Translations under genes and position numbers: made by a program | In this document: one piece after another, positions 1-9,713 of the stretch | How the letters are laid out: every line of letters begins with the position of its first letter | How positions within the stretch are numbered: the first letter of the stretch is position 1 | Assembly: GCF_010015445.1 (NCBI RefSeq) | Contig: NC_053129.1 | Coordinates: forward strand, 22,376,727-22,440,726 | Length of the DNA: 64,000 nt | Direction: 5' to 3' | Source: Perca fluviatilis | Taxonomy: Eukaryota; Chordata; Actinopteri; Perciformes; Percidae | Notes under the pieces: model-generated | Databases searched by the model: none | Seen by the model: the letters and a program-made list of their open reading frames with translations, nothing else | Told to the model about the DNA's origin: nothing

Positions 1-1040
1 TGCCACCTAAGCCTCTGTAAAAACCCAGGGGAAAATCTGGATGGAGACCAGCAGATAGAGCATCAGTGTGAAAACACAAAAAAGGGTTTGATCTCATTTA
101 TGCCCTCGCTGTTCTGGAGGTGATGAAATGAAGCTGGTCTTGAGCTTGGCGAGGTCAGTCCTCTGCTCTCTTCTTCTCTCCTCTCCTCCTTCCCTGTCTC
201 CCATTAATCACATCTGTACACATCAAAATGAGCTTAACCCTTTTTCCCGTGCAGTGCTCTACTTCTACTGAAGGACACCTTGCAACAGCACATATAAGTA
301 GGATCTCTCTGTGCATATTTTCTTCCTGCATTTCCACTAATGGACACCCTTCAGTCTTGATCCAGCTTGACTTAGCGATGAAAATATGCTGGATGGGGCT
401 TTATCCCCGCTTCCTCATGGTGCTTCATAACAATTAACAATACCATAAACACTTTTGTCAAATGCTTTATAGTGAAGTGAATGAAATTGAATTGAAGGAC
501 TTATCCTCCTACCCCCTTGAGTCTAACATAATTTCACTGGCAACTAAACTATGTGAAAGAAGGTTGGTGTATAATATATATGCTCATGAAAAAGAGGAGG
601 GCGGAGAAAAAGAGCAAGAAGATAGTAAGGAAGAAGATAAAGTCACAGAGGGAGAAAAAGAAAGAGAAGTAGGTAGAGAATGACTATGGAAGAGAGAGGA
701 CAGGAAAAAGAAAATGAGCTTGGTTCCCTGTGTGGCACAGTGCTTCACCACTTAATCATCCCCTGGTCTATAAATAGGCCTTCACAGGCATGGAATATTG
801 GGAGATTAATGGAAGCGAATGGAACACCATAATGCTCAGAAGCTTCAGCACTTCTGTTGCACTTCAGTTCAGTGCAGATTTCATTTTACTTCTCCTCTTC
901 AATTTTATCATTAAAGAGTGAAGATGGGAAGTTCCCCAGATTGCATCCAGTTTACTCCCTCCCTCCCACCTTTTCTTTTGTCTTTGGCAACATAGTGTTA
1001 CTGCAGGGCGGTTGGCAGGGCAGACATGCACAAGCTAAAT
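1..1040. other. Non-coding stretch, no gene recognised
   Basis: Short open frames here lack family resemblance, splice-site support or consistent codon use. One frame around 462-683 is lysine/glutamate rich because the DNA is a purine-rich (GA/AAG) tract, not because of a recognisable protein. I see no transposon termini or RNA gene. Confidence 0.5.
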
Positions 1041-1043
1041 GCC

Positions 1044-1081
1044 ATACATATATATATATATATACACATATATACATATAT

Positions 1082-1114
<33 letters not shown>

Positions 1115-1141
1115 ACATATATATATATACATATACATATA
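1044..1141. repeat. TA/CA microsatellite
   Basis: Imperfect (TA)n with an internal (CA)n block and interspersed ACATA steps. It directly abuts the Tc1-like fragment that follows and appears to replace that element's other arm. Confidence 0.9.
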
Positions 1142-1463
1142 TGTTCTCTCAATGAGCTTCATGAGGTAGTCACCTGAAATGGTTATCACTTCACAGGTGT
1201 GCTTTGTCAGGGTTAATTAGTGGAATTTTTTCCCTTATTAATAAATAAAAGCAAAGGGTGGCTACTTTGAAGAATCTAAAATATAAGACATGTTTTCAGT
1301 TATTTCACACTTTTTTGTTAAGTACATAATTCCATATGTGTTCATTCATAGTTGTGATGCCTTCAGTGAGAATCTACAATGTAAATAGTCATGAAAATAA
1401 AAAGGAAACGCATTGAATGAGAAGGTGTGTCCAAACTTTTGGCCTGTACTGTATATATATATA
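1142..1463. mobile_element. Tc1-like element fragment, half of a fold-back copy
   Basis: This stretch is nearly identical to 4142-4430. Both carry the same run from the 'gagcttcatgaggtagtcac' segment to an end whose reverse complement begins ACAGTACAGGCCAAAAGTTT, the terminal inverted repeat of an abundant fish Tc1-like family (recalled). No transposase remains. The left arm present in the 4.0-4.4 kb copy is absent and replaced by a TA/CA microsatellite. Confidence 0.7.
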
Positions 1464-1466
1464 TAT

Positions 1467-1889
1467 GTAAAGTTTGAATATATTGAATGAAAGTCTGAAT
1501 ATATCAAATGAACCTTGAATATATAGAATGAAAGTCTGATTATATTGAATAAATGTCTAAATATATTGAATGGAAGTCTGAATATATTAAATGAATGTCT
1601 GAATATATTGAATGAACCTTGAATATATTGAATGAAAGTCTGAATATATTGAATGAACGTCGTAACATATTGAATGAAAGTCTGAATATATTGAATGAAA
1701 GTCCAAATATATTGAATGAACGTCAAAATATATTGAATGAAAGTCTGAATATATTGAATGAACATTGTAACATATTGAATGAAAGTCCGAATATATTGAA
1801 TGAAAGTCCGAATATATTGAATAAACGTCAGAATATATTGAATGAAAGTCTAAATATATTGAATGAAAGTCTGAATATATTGAATGAAA
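1467..1889 (+). repeat. 21-bp minisatellite, left arm
   Basis: Tandem 21-bp units, so the array stays open and translates as a 7-residue repeat (NILNESL-like). Units vary at one to three positions (AAAGTCT, AACGTCG, AACCTTG). It is the mirror image of the array at 2190-2537. Confidence 0.9.
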
Positions 1890-1891
1890 GG

Positions 1892-2113
1892 TGTGTTGAC
1901 ATTAGCCTGATGAAATGGACCTGCCTGACCAAAGAGGTTCCTTTCATTCGGTCTTCCACGATGAAAAAGTGAATAAACTTCTTCATTGGAAAAACGGTAC
2001 TGTATATGGTTACCGTTACCAGTGTTTTGGCCCGTACATGCATTCACCAGTATGTTAATAATGTCTTCAGTGCTCAAAATTGCTGACACTAGATTTCTTG
2101 CTGACTTGCTCAT
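1892..2113 (-). other. Unrecognised open frame in fold-back core
   Basis: A minus-strand frame opens with ATG at 2113 (MSKSARNLVSAILS...) and runs about 74 residues through the unique core before entering the minisatellite arm, where it becomes a 7-residue periodic translation. About 40-60 bp upstream of the ATG lie a YY1-like AAGATGGCGGC and a perfect TGACGTCA. The arrangement resembles a captured promoter plus first coding exon. I recognise no domain. It could equally be chance, since the arms lack stops by periodicity. Confidence 0.3.
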
Positions 2114-2153
2114 AGTGCCACACTTCGGTTAGGATTAATCACAACGAAAACGC

Positions 2154-2178
2154 AAGATGGCGGCAGAAAATGACGTCA
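2154..2178. promoter_or_regulatory. YY1-like site and CRE palindrome
   Basis: AAGATGGCGGC at 2154-2164 matches the YY1 consensus of TATA-less promoters. TGACGTCA at 2171-2178 is a full palindromic CREB/ATF site. They sit 7 bp apart inside the fold-back element, upstream of the minus-strand frame that starts at 2113. Motif matches are exact; function is inferred. Confidence 0.45.
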
Positions 2179-2189
2179 GATTCCATTTC

Positions 2190-2537
2190 AACTTTCATTC
2201 AATATATTCAGACATTCATTTAATATATTTGGACTTTCATTCAAGATCTTCAGACTTTCATTCAATATATTCAGACTTTCATTCAATATATTCAAGGTTC
2301 TTTCAATATATTCAGACTTTCATTCAATATATTCAGACTTTCATTCAAAATCTTCAGACTTTCATTCAATATATTCAGACTTTCATTCAATATATTCAAG
2401 GTTCTTTCAATATATTCAGACTTGCATTCAATATATTCAGACTTTCATTCAATATATTCAAGGTTCATTTAATATATTCAGACTTTCACTTTCATTCAAT
2501 ATATTCAAACTTCCATTCAATATAGTCAAACTTTACA
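2190..2537 (-). repeat. 21-bp minisatellite, right arm (inverted)
   Basis: Reverse complement of the 1467-1889 array, with the same 21-bp period, containing TTCATTCAATATATTCA. Some units are changed (for example AAGATCTTCAGAC), so the arms are diverged rather than a fresh palindrome. Confidence 0.9.
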
Positions 2538-2565
2538 TAATAATTTCCTAAATGGCCATAATTTC

Positions 2566-2566
<1 letters not shown>

Positions 2567-2597
<31 letters not shown>
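2567..2597. repeat. (AT)n microsatellite
   Basis: Pure AT dinucleotides exactly where the 5' end of the following Tc1-like element should lie. No left terminal inverted repeat is detectable. Confidence 0.85.
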
Positions 2598-2599
<2 letters not shown>

Positions 2600-2609
2600 A
2601 AAAGGCCTT

Positions 2610-3890
2610 TTTCAGGGAACAAGAAATGGGTAAACAACGTAAAACTGTTCTGCAGCAATGGAGGTTGATCAAGCTTTGAAAGTTGGTGCTACCAATTCCC
2701 ACAGGTGTTCCAACTTCTCTGGATTACTTACAACCCCCTCTGTTTGTATAAACGTATTGTTGGAACACACTGTGGTATACCCATAAGGTGTCAGTGAGTA
2801 AAGTATTCTTCACCATCAAAAGGCACTTAGAAACTGGGGGAAACTGACAGGAAGAGGTCTGGCAGACCCAAAGCCACAACAGAATCAGAAGACAAGTTTC
2901 TGAGTGTCAACAGCTTGCGTGATAGGCGGCTCACAGGATAACAGCTTCAAGCACAGCTTAATAGTGGTCGTAATAAGCAAGTCTCAGTTTCAACTGTAAA
3001 GAGAAGACTTCCAGCTGCAGGTTTGATAGGTCGAGTTGCAGCAAGAAAGCCATTGCTAAGACGTCAGAATAAGAAAAAGAGGCTTGCCTGGGCCAAGAAA
3101 CACTGCCAATGGACTACTGAAGACTGGAAGAAGGTGCTATGGATTGATGAATCAAAATTTGAAATCTTCAGTTCATCACGCAGGATTTTTGTACGCTGTC
3201 GAGTAGGCGAAAGGATGGTTCCTCAGTGTGTGACATCAACTGTCAAACATGGAGGAGGATACGTGATGGTCTGGGGCTGTTTTGCTGGATCCAGGGTCAG
3301 TGATTTGTACAGAGTGAAAGGCACCCTGAACCAAATCGGCTACCAGAGCATTTTGCAGCGCCATGCAGTACCCTCTGGTATATGCCTAGTTGGTCAGGGC
3401 TTCATCCTACAGCAAGATAATGACCCAAAACATAAGTCCAAGCTATGCCAGAACTACCTTAGCAAAAAAGAACAAGATGGTAAGCTTAAAAACATGGAGT
3501 GGCCAGCACAGTCACCAGACTTAAACCCCATTGAGCTGGTTTGGGATGAACTGGACAGAAAAGTGAAAGCAAAGCAACCTACAAGTGCCACACATGTATG
3601 GGAACTTCTGCAACAGAGTTGGGAAGAACTTTCTGAAGAATATTTGATTTCCATTGTAGAAAGAATGCCACGAGTGTGTTCAGCTGTTATATCTGCCAAA
3701 GGGGGCTACTTTGATGAGTAAAACATTTAGAATACATTTTGGTTTATAAATTGATTCCATGATTTCTTTTTTTAACTTAAATTGTTCTTTTGTTTTATTA
3801 TTTCATTTCAGAGTACAATAAGACATTGAACTGCATGAATTTCAATAAAAACCTGGAAAAATTGGGGTGTTCTAAAACTTTTGACCAGTA

Positions 3891-3894
<4 letters not shown>
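2610..3894 (+). mobile_element. Tc1-like DD38E (Intruder-type) transposon, 5' truncated
   Basis: Contains a degenerate 5' region, a broken transposase gene and a 3' terminal repeat at about 3861-3894 whose reverse complement begins ACTACTGGTCAAAAGTTTTA. An AATAAA lies at about 3844. The left terminal repeat is not visible; an AT microsatellite occupies its place. The element therefore looks immobile. Long TA and T tracts follow (3893-3979). Confidence 0.8.
2852..3721 (+). pseudogene. Tc1/mariner transposase, broken
   Basis: The catalytic half is open from 3023 to the TAA at 3719-3721. Counting from that Met, the acidic residues are D42 (WIDESKF), D132 (QQDNDPKH) and E171 (SPDLNPIE). The 38 residues between the second D and the E give DD38E rather than the DD34E of classical Tc1, which matches the Intruder sibling family. 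In-frame sequence continues upstream with the GRPK hook at 2861-2872, but a TAA at 2939-2941 interrupts it (CGGCTCACAGGATAACAG). The N-terminal DNA-binding helices before 2850 are frameshifted. The C-terminus (GYFDE) is intact. This is a dead copy of a cut-and-paste transposase. Confidence 0.85.
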
Positions 3895-3956
<62 letters not shown>

Positions 3957-3979
3957 TTTTTTTTTTTTTTTTTTTTTTT
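3893..3979. repeat. (TA)n plus poly-T tract
   Basis: About 60 bp of TA dinucleotides followed by a T run of about 24. Fish Tc1 copies often abut TA repeats because TA is their target. Confidence 0.9.
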
Positions 3980-3984
3980 AACAA

Positions 3985-4421
3985 TGTGCATTATTTTCAC
4001 TGAGAGGCATCAAAACTATGAATGAACACATATGGAATTATGTACTTAACAAAAAAGTGTGAAATAACTGAAAACATGTCTTACATTTTAAAATCCTCAA
4101 AGTAGCCACCATTTGCTTTTTTTGATAACTCTGCAAACCCTTGGTGTTCTCTCAGTGAGCTTCATGAGGTAGTCACCTGAAATGGTTTTCACTTCACAGG
4201 TGTGCTTTGTCAGGGTTAATTAGTGGAATTTTTTCCCTTATTAATAAAAAAAGCAAAGGGTGGCTACTTTGAAGAATCTAAAATATAAGACATAGTACAT
4301 AATTCCATATGTGTTCATTCATAGTTGTGATGCCTTCAGTGAGAATCTACAATGTAAATAGTCATGAAAATAAAAAGGAAACGCATTGAATGAGAAGGTG
4401 TGTCCAAACTTTTGGCCTGTA

Positions 4422-4430
<9 letters not shown>
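3985..4430. mobile_element. Fold-back, internally deleted Tc1-like MITE
   Basis: The left arm (about 3985-4130) and right arm (about 4245-4370) are inverted copies. Both contain the ACACATATGGAATTATGTAC stretch and a CAAAGTAGCCACC stretch in opposite orientation. They enclose a ~115-bp centre shared with 1143-1250. The right end is the GGCCAAAAGTTTGGACACAC-type terminal repeat. There is no coding capacity. Confidence 0.75.

Positions 4431-4463
<33 letters not shown>
4426..4463. repeat. (TA)n microsatellite
   Basis: TA dinucleotides between the Tc1-like terminus and the 3' tail of the adjoining LINE. Confidence 0.9.
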
Positions 4464-4465
<2 letters not shown>

Positions 4466-6423
4466 ATCCATCCATCCATCCATCTTCGTCCGCTTATCCG
4501 GTGTCGGGTTGTGGGGGGGAGCAGCTCCAGCAGGGGACCCCAAACTTCCCTTTCCCGAGCAACATTAACCAGCTCCGACTGGGGATCCCGAGGCGTTCCC
4601 AGGCCAGGTTGGAGATATAATCCCTCCACCTAGTCCTGGGTCTTCCCCGAGGCCTCCTCCCAGCTGGACGTGCCTGGAACACCTCCCTAGGGAGGCGCCA
4701 GGGGGCATCCTTACCAGATGCCCGGAATCACCTCAAATGGCTCCTTTCGACGCAAAGCGAGCAGCGGCTCTACTCGAAGCTCCTCACGGATGACTGAGCT
4801 TCTCACCCTATTTCTAAGGGAGACGCCAGCCACCCTCCTGAGGAAACCCATTTCGGCCGCTTGTACCCTGGATCTGCTTCTTTCGGTCATGACCCAGCCT
4901 TCATGACCATAGGTGAGGGTAGGAACAAAAACACCGGTAGATCGAGAGCTTTGCCCTTCGGCTTTTTCACAACGGTTGGGCGCGATAGATGGAATGTAAT
5001 ACCGCACCCGCCCGCCCGATTCTCCGACCAATCTCCGCTCCATTGTCCCCTCACTCGCAAACAAAACCCCAAGGTACTTGAACTCCTTCACTTGGGGCAA
5101 AGGACTCATTCCCTACCTGGAGAAGGCATTCCATCGGTTTCCTGCTGAGAACCATGGCCTCCGATTTAGAGGTGCGTGATCCTCATCCCAACCGCTTCAC
5201 ACTTCGGCTGGCGAACCGATCCAGTGAGTGCTGAAGGTCACAGGCCGATGATGCCATCAGGACCACATCATCTGCAAAGAGCAGCGATGAGATCCCCAGC
5301 CCACCGAAATGCAACCCCTCCCCACCCCCGACTACCGCCTCGATATCCTGTCCATAAATATTACAAACAGGATTGGTGACAAAGCGCGGGCCCTTGGCGG
5401 GAGGCCAACCCTCACCTGAAACGAAGCGGTCCGACTTACTGCGGGAACCCGGACACAGCTCTTCTGTCGTTGACAGAGATTGGATGGCCCTGAGTAGAGA
5501 CCCCCTCACCCCGTATACTCCCAGCACCTCCCACAGTATCTCCCGGGGACCCGGTCATACGCCTTCTCCAAATCCACAAAACACATGTAGACCGGTTGGG
5601 CATACTCCCAGGCTCCCTCCAGGATCCTTGCGAGAGTGAAGATCTGGTCCATTGTTCCACGACCAGGACGGAATCCGTGCTTCCTCCTTCAACCCGAGGT
5701 TCGACTATCGGCCGAACCCTCCTTTCCAGCACCTTGGAGTAGACTTTACCAGGGGAGGCTGAGAAGTGTGATACCCCTGTAATTGGCACAACTCTCTTGG
5801 TCCCCCTTTTTAAAAGGGGAACCACCACCCCAGTCTGCCACTCCTTTGGCACTGTTCCAGACTTCCACGCAATGTTGAAGAGGCGTGTCAACCAGGACAG
5901 CCCCTCCACACCCAGAGCCTTGAGCATTTCTGGACGGATCTCATCAATCCCCGCGGGCTTTCCGCTGTGGAGTTGTTTGACTACATCAGTGACTTCTGCC
6001 TGGGAAATCGACGACAATCCCCGTCATCCTCCAGCTCTGCCTCTAACATAGGCGGTATTAGTCGGATTCAGGAGTTCCTCAAAGTGCTCCTTCCACCGCC
6101 CTATTACCTCCTCAGTTGAGGTCAACAGTGTCCCATCCTTACCGTACACAGCTTGGATGGTTCCCCGCTTCCCCTCCTGAGGTGGCGAACAGTTTTCCAG
6201 AAGCACTTTGGTGCCGACCGAAAGTCCTTCTCCATGTCTTCTCCAAACTTCTCCCACACCCGCTGCTTTGCCTCTTTCACGGCAGAGGCTGCAGCCCTTC
6301 GGGCCCTTCGGTACCCTGCAACTGCCTCCGGAGTCCTCTGGGATAACATATCCCGGAAAGACTCCTTCTTCAGTCGGACGGCTTCCGAAAAAACCTACCT
6401 GCAGAGTTCCTTCAAAAACTTTG
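4464..6423 (-). mobile_element. 5'-truncated RTE/Rex3-like LINE
   Basis: The minus strand carries remnants of a non-LTR reverse transcriptase. In order they are: a linker region (about 6428-6024, ending near HFEELLNPTN); a fingers/palm region (about 6017-5436, with the GKPAGIDEIRPEMLKAL and WQTGVVVPL segments); the catalytic FADDVVL box (about 5250-5270); a YLGVLF thumb region and an LTYGHEGWVMTERSRSR region (5109-4711); and a basic C-terminus (GRRPRGRPRTRWRDY, about 4670-4625). The 3' end is a short (GATG)n tail, seen as CATC repeats at 4464-4484, the tail type reported for Rex3 of the RTE clade. The endonuclease domain is missing and several frameshifts break the ORF. Clade assignment is from memory; the element being a LINE is secure. 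Confidence 0.85.
4711..6017 (-). pseudogene. Reverse transcriptase pseudogene (LINE ORF2-like)
   Basis: Coding fragments at 5436-6017, 5183-5527 and 4711-5109 fall in different frames and together cover the RT palm and thumb. The YxDD-equivalent is FADD, within SLLFADDVVLMASSACDLQHSLDRFA. Frameshifts near 5450, 5180 and 4710 and the loss of conserved blocks mean no functional enzyme. Confidence 0.85.
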
Positions 6424-6574
6424 TCCAAGTGTACCTAGAAGAATTGATGCTGTCTTGAAGGCAAAGGGTGGTCACACCAAATATTGATTTGATTTAGATT
6501 TCTCTTCTGTTCATTCACTGCATTTTGTTAATTGATCACTGCATTTTGTTAATTGATGAAAATAAACTATTAAC

Positions 6575-6649
<75 letters not shown>

Positions 6650-6970
6650 GTGCTGGGCAAAAGTTTTAGGCAGGTATGAAAAAATTCTCTAAACTAAGAA
6701 GGCTTTCAAAAATGGAAGTGTTAATAGTTTATTTTCATCAATTAACAAAATGCAGTGAATGAACAGAAGAGAAATCTAAATCAAATCAATATTTGGTGTG
6801 ACCACCCTTTGCCTTCAAGACAGCATCAATTCTTGCTGAGAATGCTGAGATCAGGGGCCAATCATACGCCTCCCTGATGGTATTGCATGATGGATAAGTA
6901 TTTGCCTGTATTTCTCAGCATTGAGGACACCATTTATCCTGACCAAATCTCCAACTCCATTTGCAGAAAT
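6424..6970. mobile_element. Tc1-like fold-back, left part of a composite
   Basis: Arms at about 6440-6575 and 6695-6830 are inverted copies (CTTGAAGGCAAAGGGTGGTC on one side, its complement on the other) around a (TA)n loop. The right half begins with CAGTGCTGGGCAAAAGTTTT at about 6648, a Tc1-like terminal repeat. The left arm has an internal duplication of a GCATTTTGTTAATTGAT segment. The element continues beyond the nested insertion at 6971-7415. Confidence 0.7.
6583..6642. repeat. (AT)n microsatellite
   Basis: A 60-bp AT dinucleotide run forming the loop between the two inverted Tc1-like arms. Confidence 0.9.
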
Positions 6971-7415
6971 TCTAGCCTCGTGAGACCGTCCAGATCTTGC
7001 GAGCTCCAGTTTTCTACTCGCAGATCAGTCTGGCATCTTGAGATAGAGACAATTTGGAGCCGTTCTCCAAACGATCATCCAATCAGCGTTGGTTTTGAGG
7101 TGGGTTTAGGTGTGATGCAATGAGAAGCGACTGTTCCTCATCTCGCTTTACGGATGAGATGAGCGTAGCTATAGCGCAAGTTTTATCCAAATTAGAAAGT
7201 ATTCCTTCATTGAAAGAAGAGCAAAAAACGGCACTGATGTTTTTGCTCTTCTCCCGACTGGTTTCGGCAAGAGTTTGATCTGATTGGTTGAGTTGGCCCA
7301 TCTATCACCAACATAGGTGGTGATAGACAGATGGTTTATCCAATCAGCTAAAGAGTATTTTCTCCAACGGAAAGTTCCCAGATGGATATGCCGAGCAAAT
7401 GGTGGAGTCAGGTTA
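6971..7415. mobile_element. Nested non-autonomous element with 7-bp TSD
   Basis: CAGAAAT occurs at 6964-6970 and again at 7416-7422. Removing the interval restores a continuous Tc1-like sequence (...CCATTTGCAGAAAT|GCAGCCCC...). Inside, a plus-strand stretch reads like a collapsed helicase piece: a frame with LSKLESIPSLKEEQKTAL, then an internal deletion, then FALLPTGFGKSL (a Walker A-like loop). I recall such helicase fragments in fish ISL2EU-type elements; that assignment is tentative. A hairpin (TCTATCACCA/TGGTGATAGA) sits at 7302-7327. A shared segment, TGATAGACAGATGGTTtATC, recurs near 19990. Confidence 0.6.
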
Positions 7416-7422
7416 CAGAAAT

Positions 7423-7460
7423 GCAGCCCCAAACTTGCAAGGAACCTCCACCATGCTTCA
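7423..7460. mobile_element. Remainder of the Tc1-like host element
   Basis: GCAGCCCCAAACTTGCAAGG and the following bases continue the Tc1-like sequence interrupted at 6970. It breaks off at a short TA repeat at about 7460. Confidence 0.6.
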
Positions 7461-7479
7461 TATATATATACTGTATGTA

Positions 7480-7870
7480 TCTCACCAGCAACCTTGGATG
7501 GGTTGCCATGATGAACCCTCCTGACTTTAGTGTTTTAGATAACAATTACATTTTGTACCCACGTTCATGATCACATTTGGTGATCCCCCCACATTTAATC
7601 GTATCATCATCAGTTAAAAATTTAAATTGAAAGACCTGCAAAGCTATTGACATTCCCATCAGCCTTAGCTGTACTTTGTGTTTAGTGCTAATTACCAAAT
7701 GTTAGAAGCTGGGTTTGCGTTTTTACAGGTATATCTGGCTAACACAGTAAAATAAGATAGTAAACATTAAAGTATACCTGCTTAATATAAACATGTTAGC
7801 ACTGTCAATGTGAGCATGTTAGCATTTACTGTAGCTCATACCACTACTGTGAGAACAGAATAGAATGTGA
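7480..7870 (+). repeat. Interspersed repeat family R1, copy 1
   Basis: Contains segments shared with 11225-11430, 20140-20860, 21780-22005 and (reversed) 28900-29040 plus 31200-31570: a GGATGGGTTGCCATGA block, a CTGTACTTTGTGTTTAGTGC block and an AGCATGTTAGCAT block. I recall this as a very common teleost interspersed repeat of unclear class. It has no coding capacity. Confidence 0.6.
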
Positions 7871-7996
7871 GAAGTAGAAACAGTGAAAATATGTTTGCTC
7901 TCAACAGAAGGCTAATAATGCAACACAATCAATAAAATACGATAGGAATCATTGCGTGAAACACATTCAAATTATTCATACTTGTTCAGTACTTAC

Positions 7997-8341
7997 AAAA
8001 AAATCACATCCCCTGCTTCGGCCACACGGAGTCCAGATAAAGTTCCAGCCTCAATATCTACTGGGTTAGAGCAGATCTTTCCTGGGTACTCATGGCGAAG
8101 ATGGTTTCCCATTCTCCAGATGCAAAGGGGTTATCTCTGTCATACCATTCTGTCCAGCATTTTGGACCAAGGTGTTTAAGTTGACATAAACATTGACAAA
8201 GACATTTTTCTACAGCTTCCTATAAAACGACAACTGGTTTAGTCTGTACTTTAAATATCAGAAATGCCAGTGAAAATAATCTCTAACCTGGTTTAGGGAG
8301 AGAAACTGAGTCAGACACTCCGGGGAGCTGCTGGTTGCTTT
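7997..8341 (-). pseudogene. WxxW secreted-protein gene, copy C fragment
   Basis: Two exons of the WxxW gene survive. Exon 3 is 8288-8341 (54 bp, phase-compatible, spacer ESNQ...LPKP). WxxW exon A1 is 7997-8161. A1 is 165 bp instead of 172, a 7-base deletion that shifts frame, and its 3' splice acceptor is mutated from CAG to CAA (TTGGTCCAA|AATGCTGG). The CWTEWYDRDNP motif and the ICSNPVDIEAGTLSGL block remain readable. No signal-peptide exon upstream and no exon B downstream were found, so this is a partial duplicate. It shares the strand and order of copies A and B. Confidence 0.75.
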
Positions 8342-8589
8342 CTGGTAAGGTAATCAGAAAAGTGTTGTATTTCTTTCACATGAATTTATTGTATAACATA
8401 ACCAGCTTCTAAGGTAAACAAGAATGAAAATCAGCAGTTTTACTGTAGTAATGCTAGTGTTTTTCAGATTTTTTTATAGCTGTGTATGTAACCTCAGACA
8501 TCTTACCTGGACATATTGGTATCTTGCTCTTTTAATGGTTCTCTCAAACTGTACAATGTATGTAACTTTGAGCTGAAATTGCAATGAGC

Positions 8590-8900
8590 AGTTTTTTTTT
8601 TTTTAAATTGTACCAGGCTGAAATCCATCCTGTTTTGAGTATGGGTGGTTAACAGTTTTAACAGCACTGTGTTGTGCTGCTAATCCAGTGTTGTGGTTAA
8701 AGCCATGGGATAAGTGTCTAGAGTTCTGAAAACTGTTCAAGCAATAAAAAAAAATAATAATAAAATAAAATAAAAAAACTACAGTTTGGTCCACCTAAAC
8801 GGCTGCTGTGCAGACTGTAGAGTTTAGCACACATGTCTCCAGTTGTGCCCACTGTTTAGCAATTGAAAAATAAAAAAACTGTAAAAGGAAGTTTTCCTTG
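8590..8900. other. Non-coding, A-rich segment
   Basis: Contains a T run (about 8592-8603) and AAATA-rich tracts (about 8745-8780). No gene, terminal repeat or RNA is recognised. Confidence 0.4.
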
Positions 8901-9025
8901 CCACTGTTGCACCAAATGCTTGCTCTTGGGTGGGAATTATTGAGTCATCAAGTGTAAATTATAAAGTGGGGTCTAGATCTGTAAATTGTCCTGTTATGAT
9001 TTGACACTATGAATTAAATCAGTTC
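8880..9025 (+). repeat. Fish SINE/LINE-tail-like repeat
   Basis: The run from AGTTTTCCTTGCCACTGTTG through TGCTTGCTCTTGGGTGGGAA to GTTATGATTTGACACTATGA matches from memory the conserved 3' part of a widespread fish SINE. No tRNA head was identified. Confidence 0.5.
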
Positions 9026-9052
9026 CCACTCTCTGTTGAAAACACATAAGTC

Positions 9053-9145
9053 TCAAGTCAAGTCAAGTCATCTTTATTTGTCAATTTCTTCACATATACT
9101 AGACATGCAGAGGAATTGAAAGTTCGTTTCTCACCATCCCACGTC
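9053..9145 (+). repeat. Retroelement 3'-end-like repeat
   Basis: Starts with short tandem CAAGT units, then CATCTTTATTTGTCAATTTC, a segment I recall at the ends of fish retroelements. It lies just downstream of WxxW copy B's 3' region and is absent from the equivalent place in copy A. Confidence 0.4.
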
Positions 9146-9713
9146 TGAAAGTCTGCACGCTGACACAAAATCATAACTTCATGCAAGCATATTACTTAAT
9201 TAGTATGATCCTCATAAGCTGCAGAGAGTTGCAGTTATTGCTGTTAACTATTAATTTCAATACAAGATCATGATTTCATAATCACTAGAAAGAAAGACTG
9301 ATAAAGCACATAACAGGCCTTTTATCAGAGAAGACACTTATAATATGGTAAAAGTAATACAATTATCTATGGCTGAATTCCATTTAAATGCATAGTCTTC
9401 AAAGTCCTGGCATCACACATTCTGGTTCACAGTCACTGTTCACTGGGACACTTGAATAGAACAGAGCCACCGTTAATGTTACTACACATTTGTTTTTCCT
9501 CCAAGTCAAAATGTCTGCTGTGAAAAAGGCCTATTATACTGCTTCTATCAGGCACAGTAAGAAATAAAGAAAAAAATCTGAGAAAAATGTAAGTGATAAT
9601 ATTTTAATGTTGTTCTTATCCTTCAGTGTTTGCTGTGGAGTCAGGACTTAATTGCATGGGCACCCAAACCGAACTTTGTAGTCACGGCAAACGCCAGATT
9701 TCTGGTCCTTATT

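Larger units (their letters stand above)
1464..2539. mobile_element. Fold-back element with minisatellite arms
   Basis: The left arm (1467-1889) is about 20 copies of a 21-bp unit containing AATATATTGAATGAA. The right arm (about 2190-2537) is the same unit in reverse complement, about 15 copies. Both outer ends share TGTAAAGTTTGA followed by related arm sequence, flanked by TA on each side (1464-1465 and 2538-2539), so a TA target duplication is possible, although the left flank is itself a TA repeat. The ~300-bp centre is unique and non-repetitive. Long inverted repeats built from short tandem repeats are the hallmark of fold-back (FB/Galileo-type) elements; I do not recognise this family. 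An inverted satellite expansion is the alternative. Confidence 0.6.

Noticed and set aside
1619..1972. Repeat protein with NILNESL heptads
   Set aside because: Purely the 21-bp minisatellite, a multiple of 3, so it stays open in several frames on both strands.
4711..5109. Host gene resembling an endonuclease/RT domain protein
   Set aside because: Part of the frameshifted LINE; adjacent frames complete the RT order and the (GATG)n tail follows.
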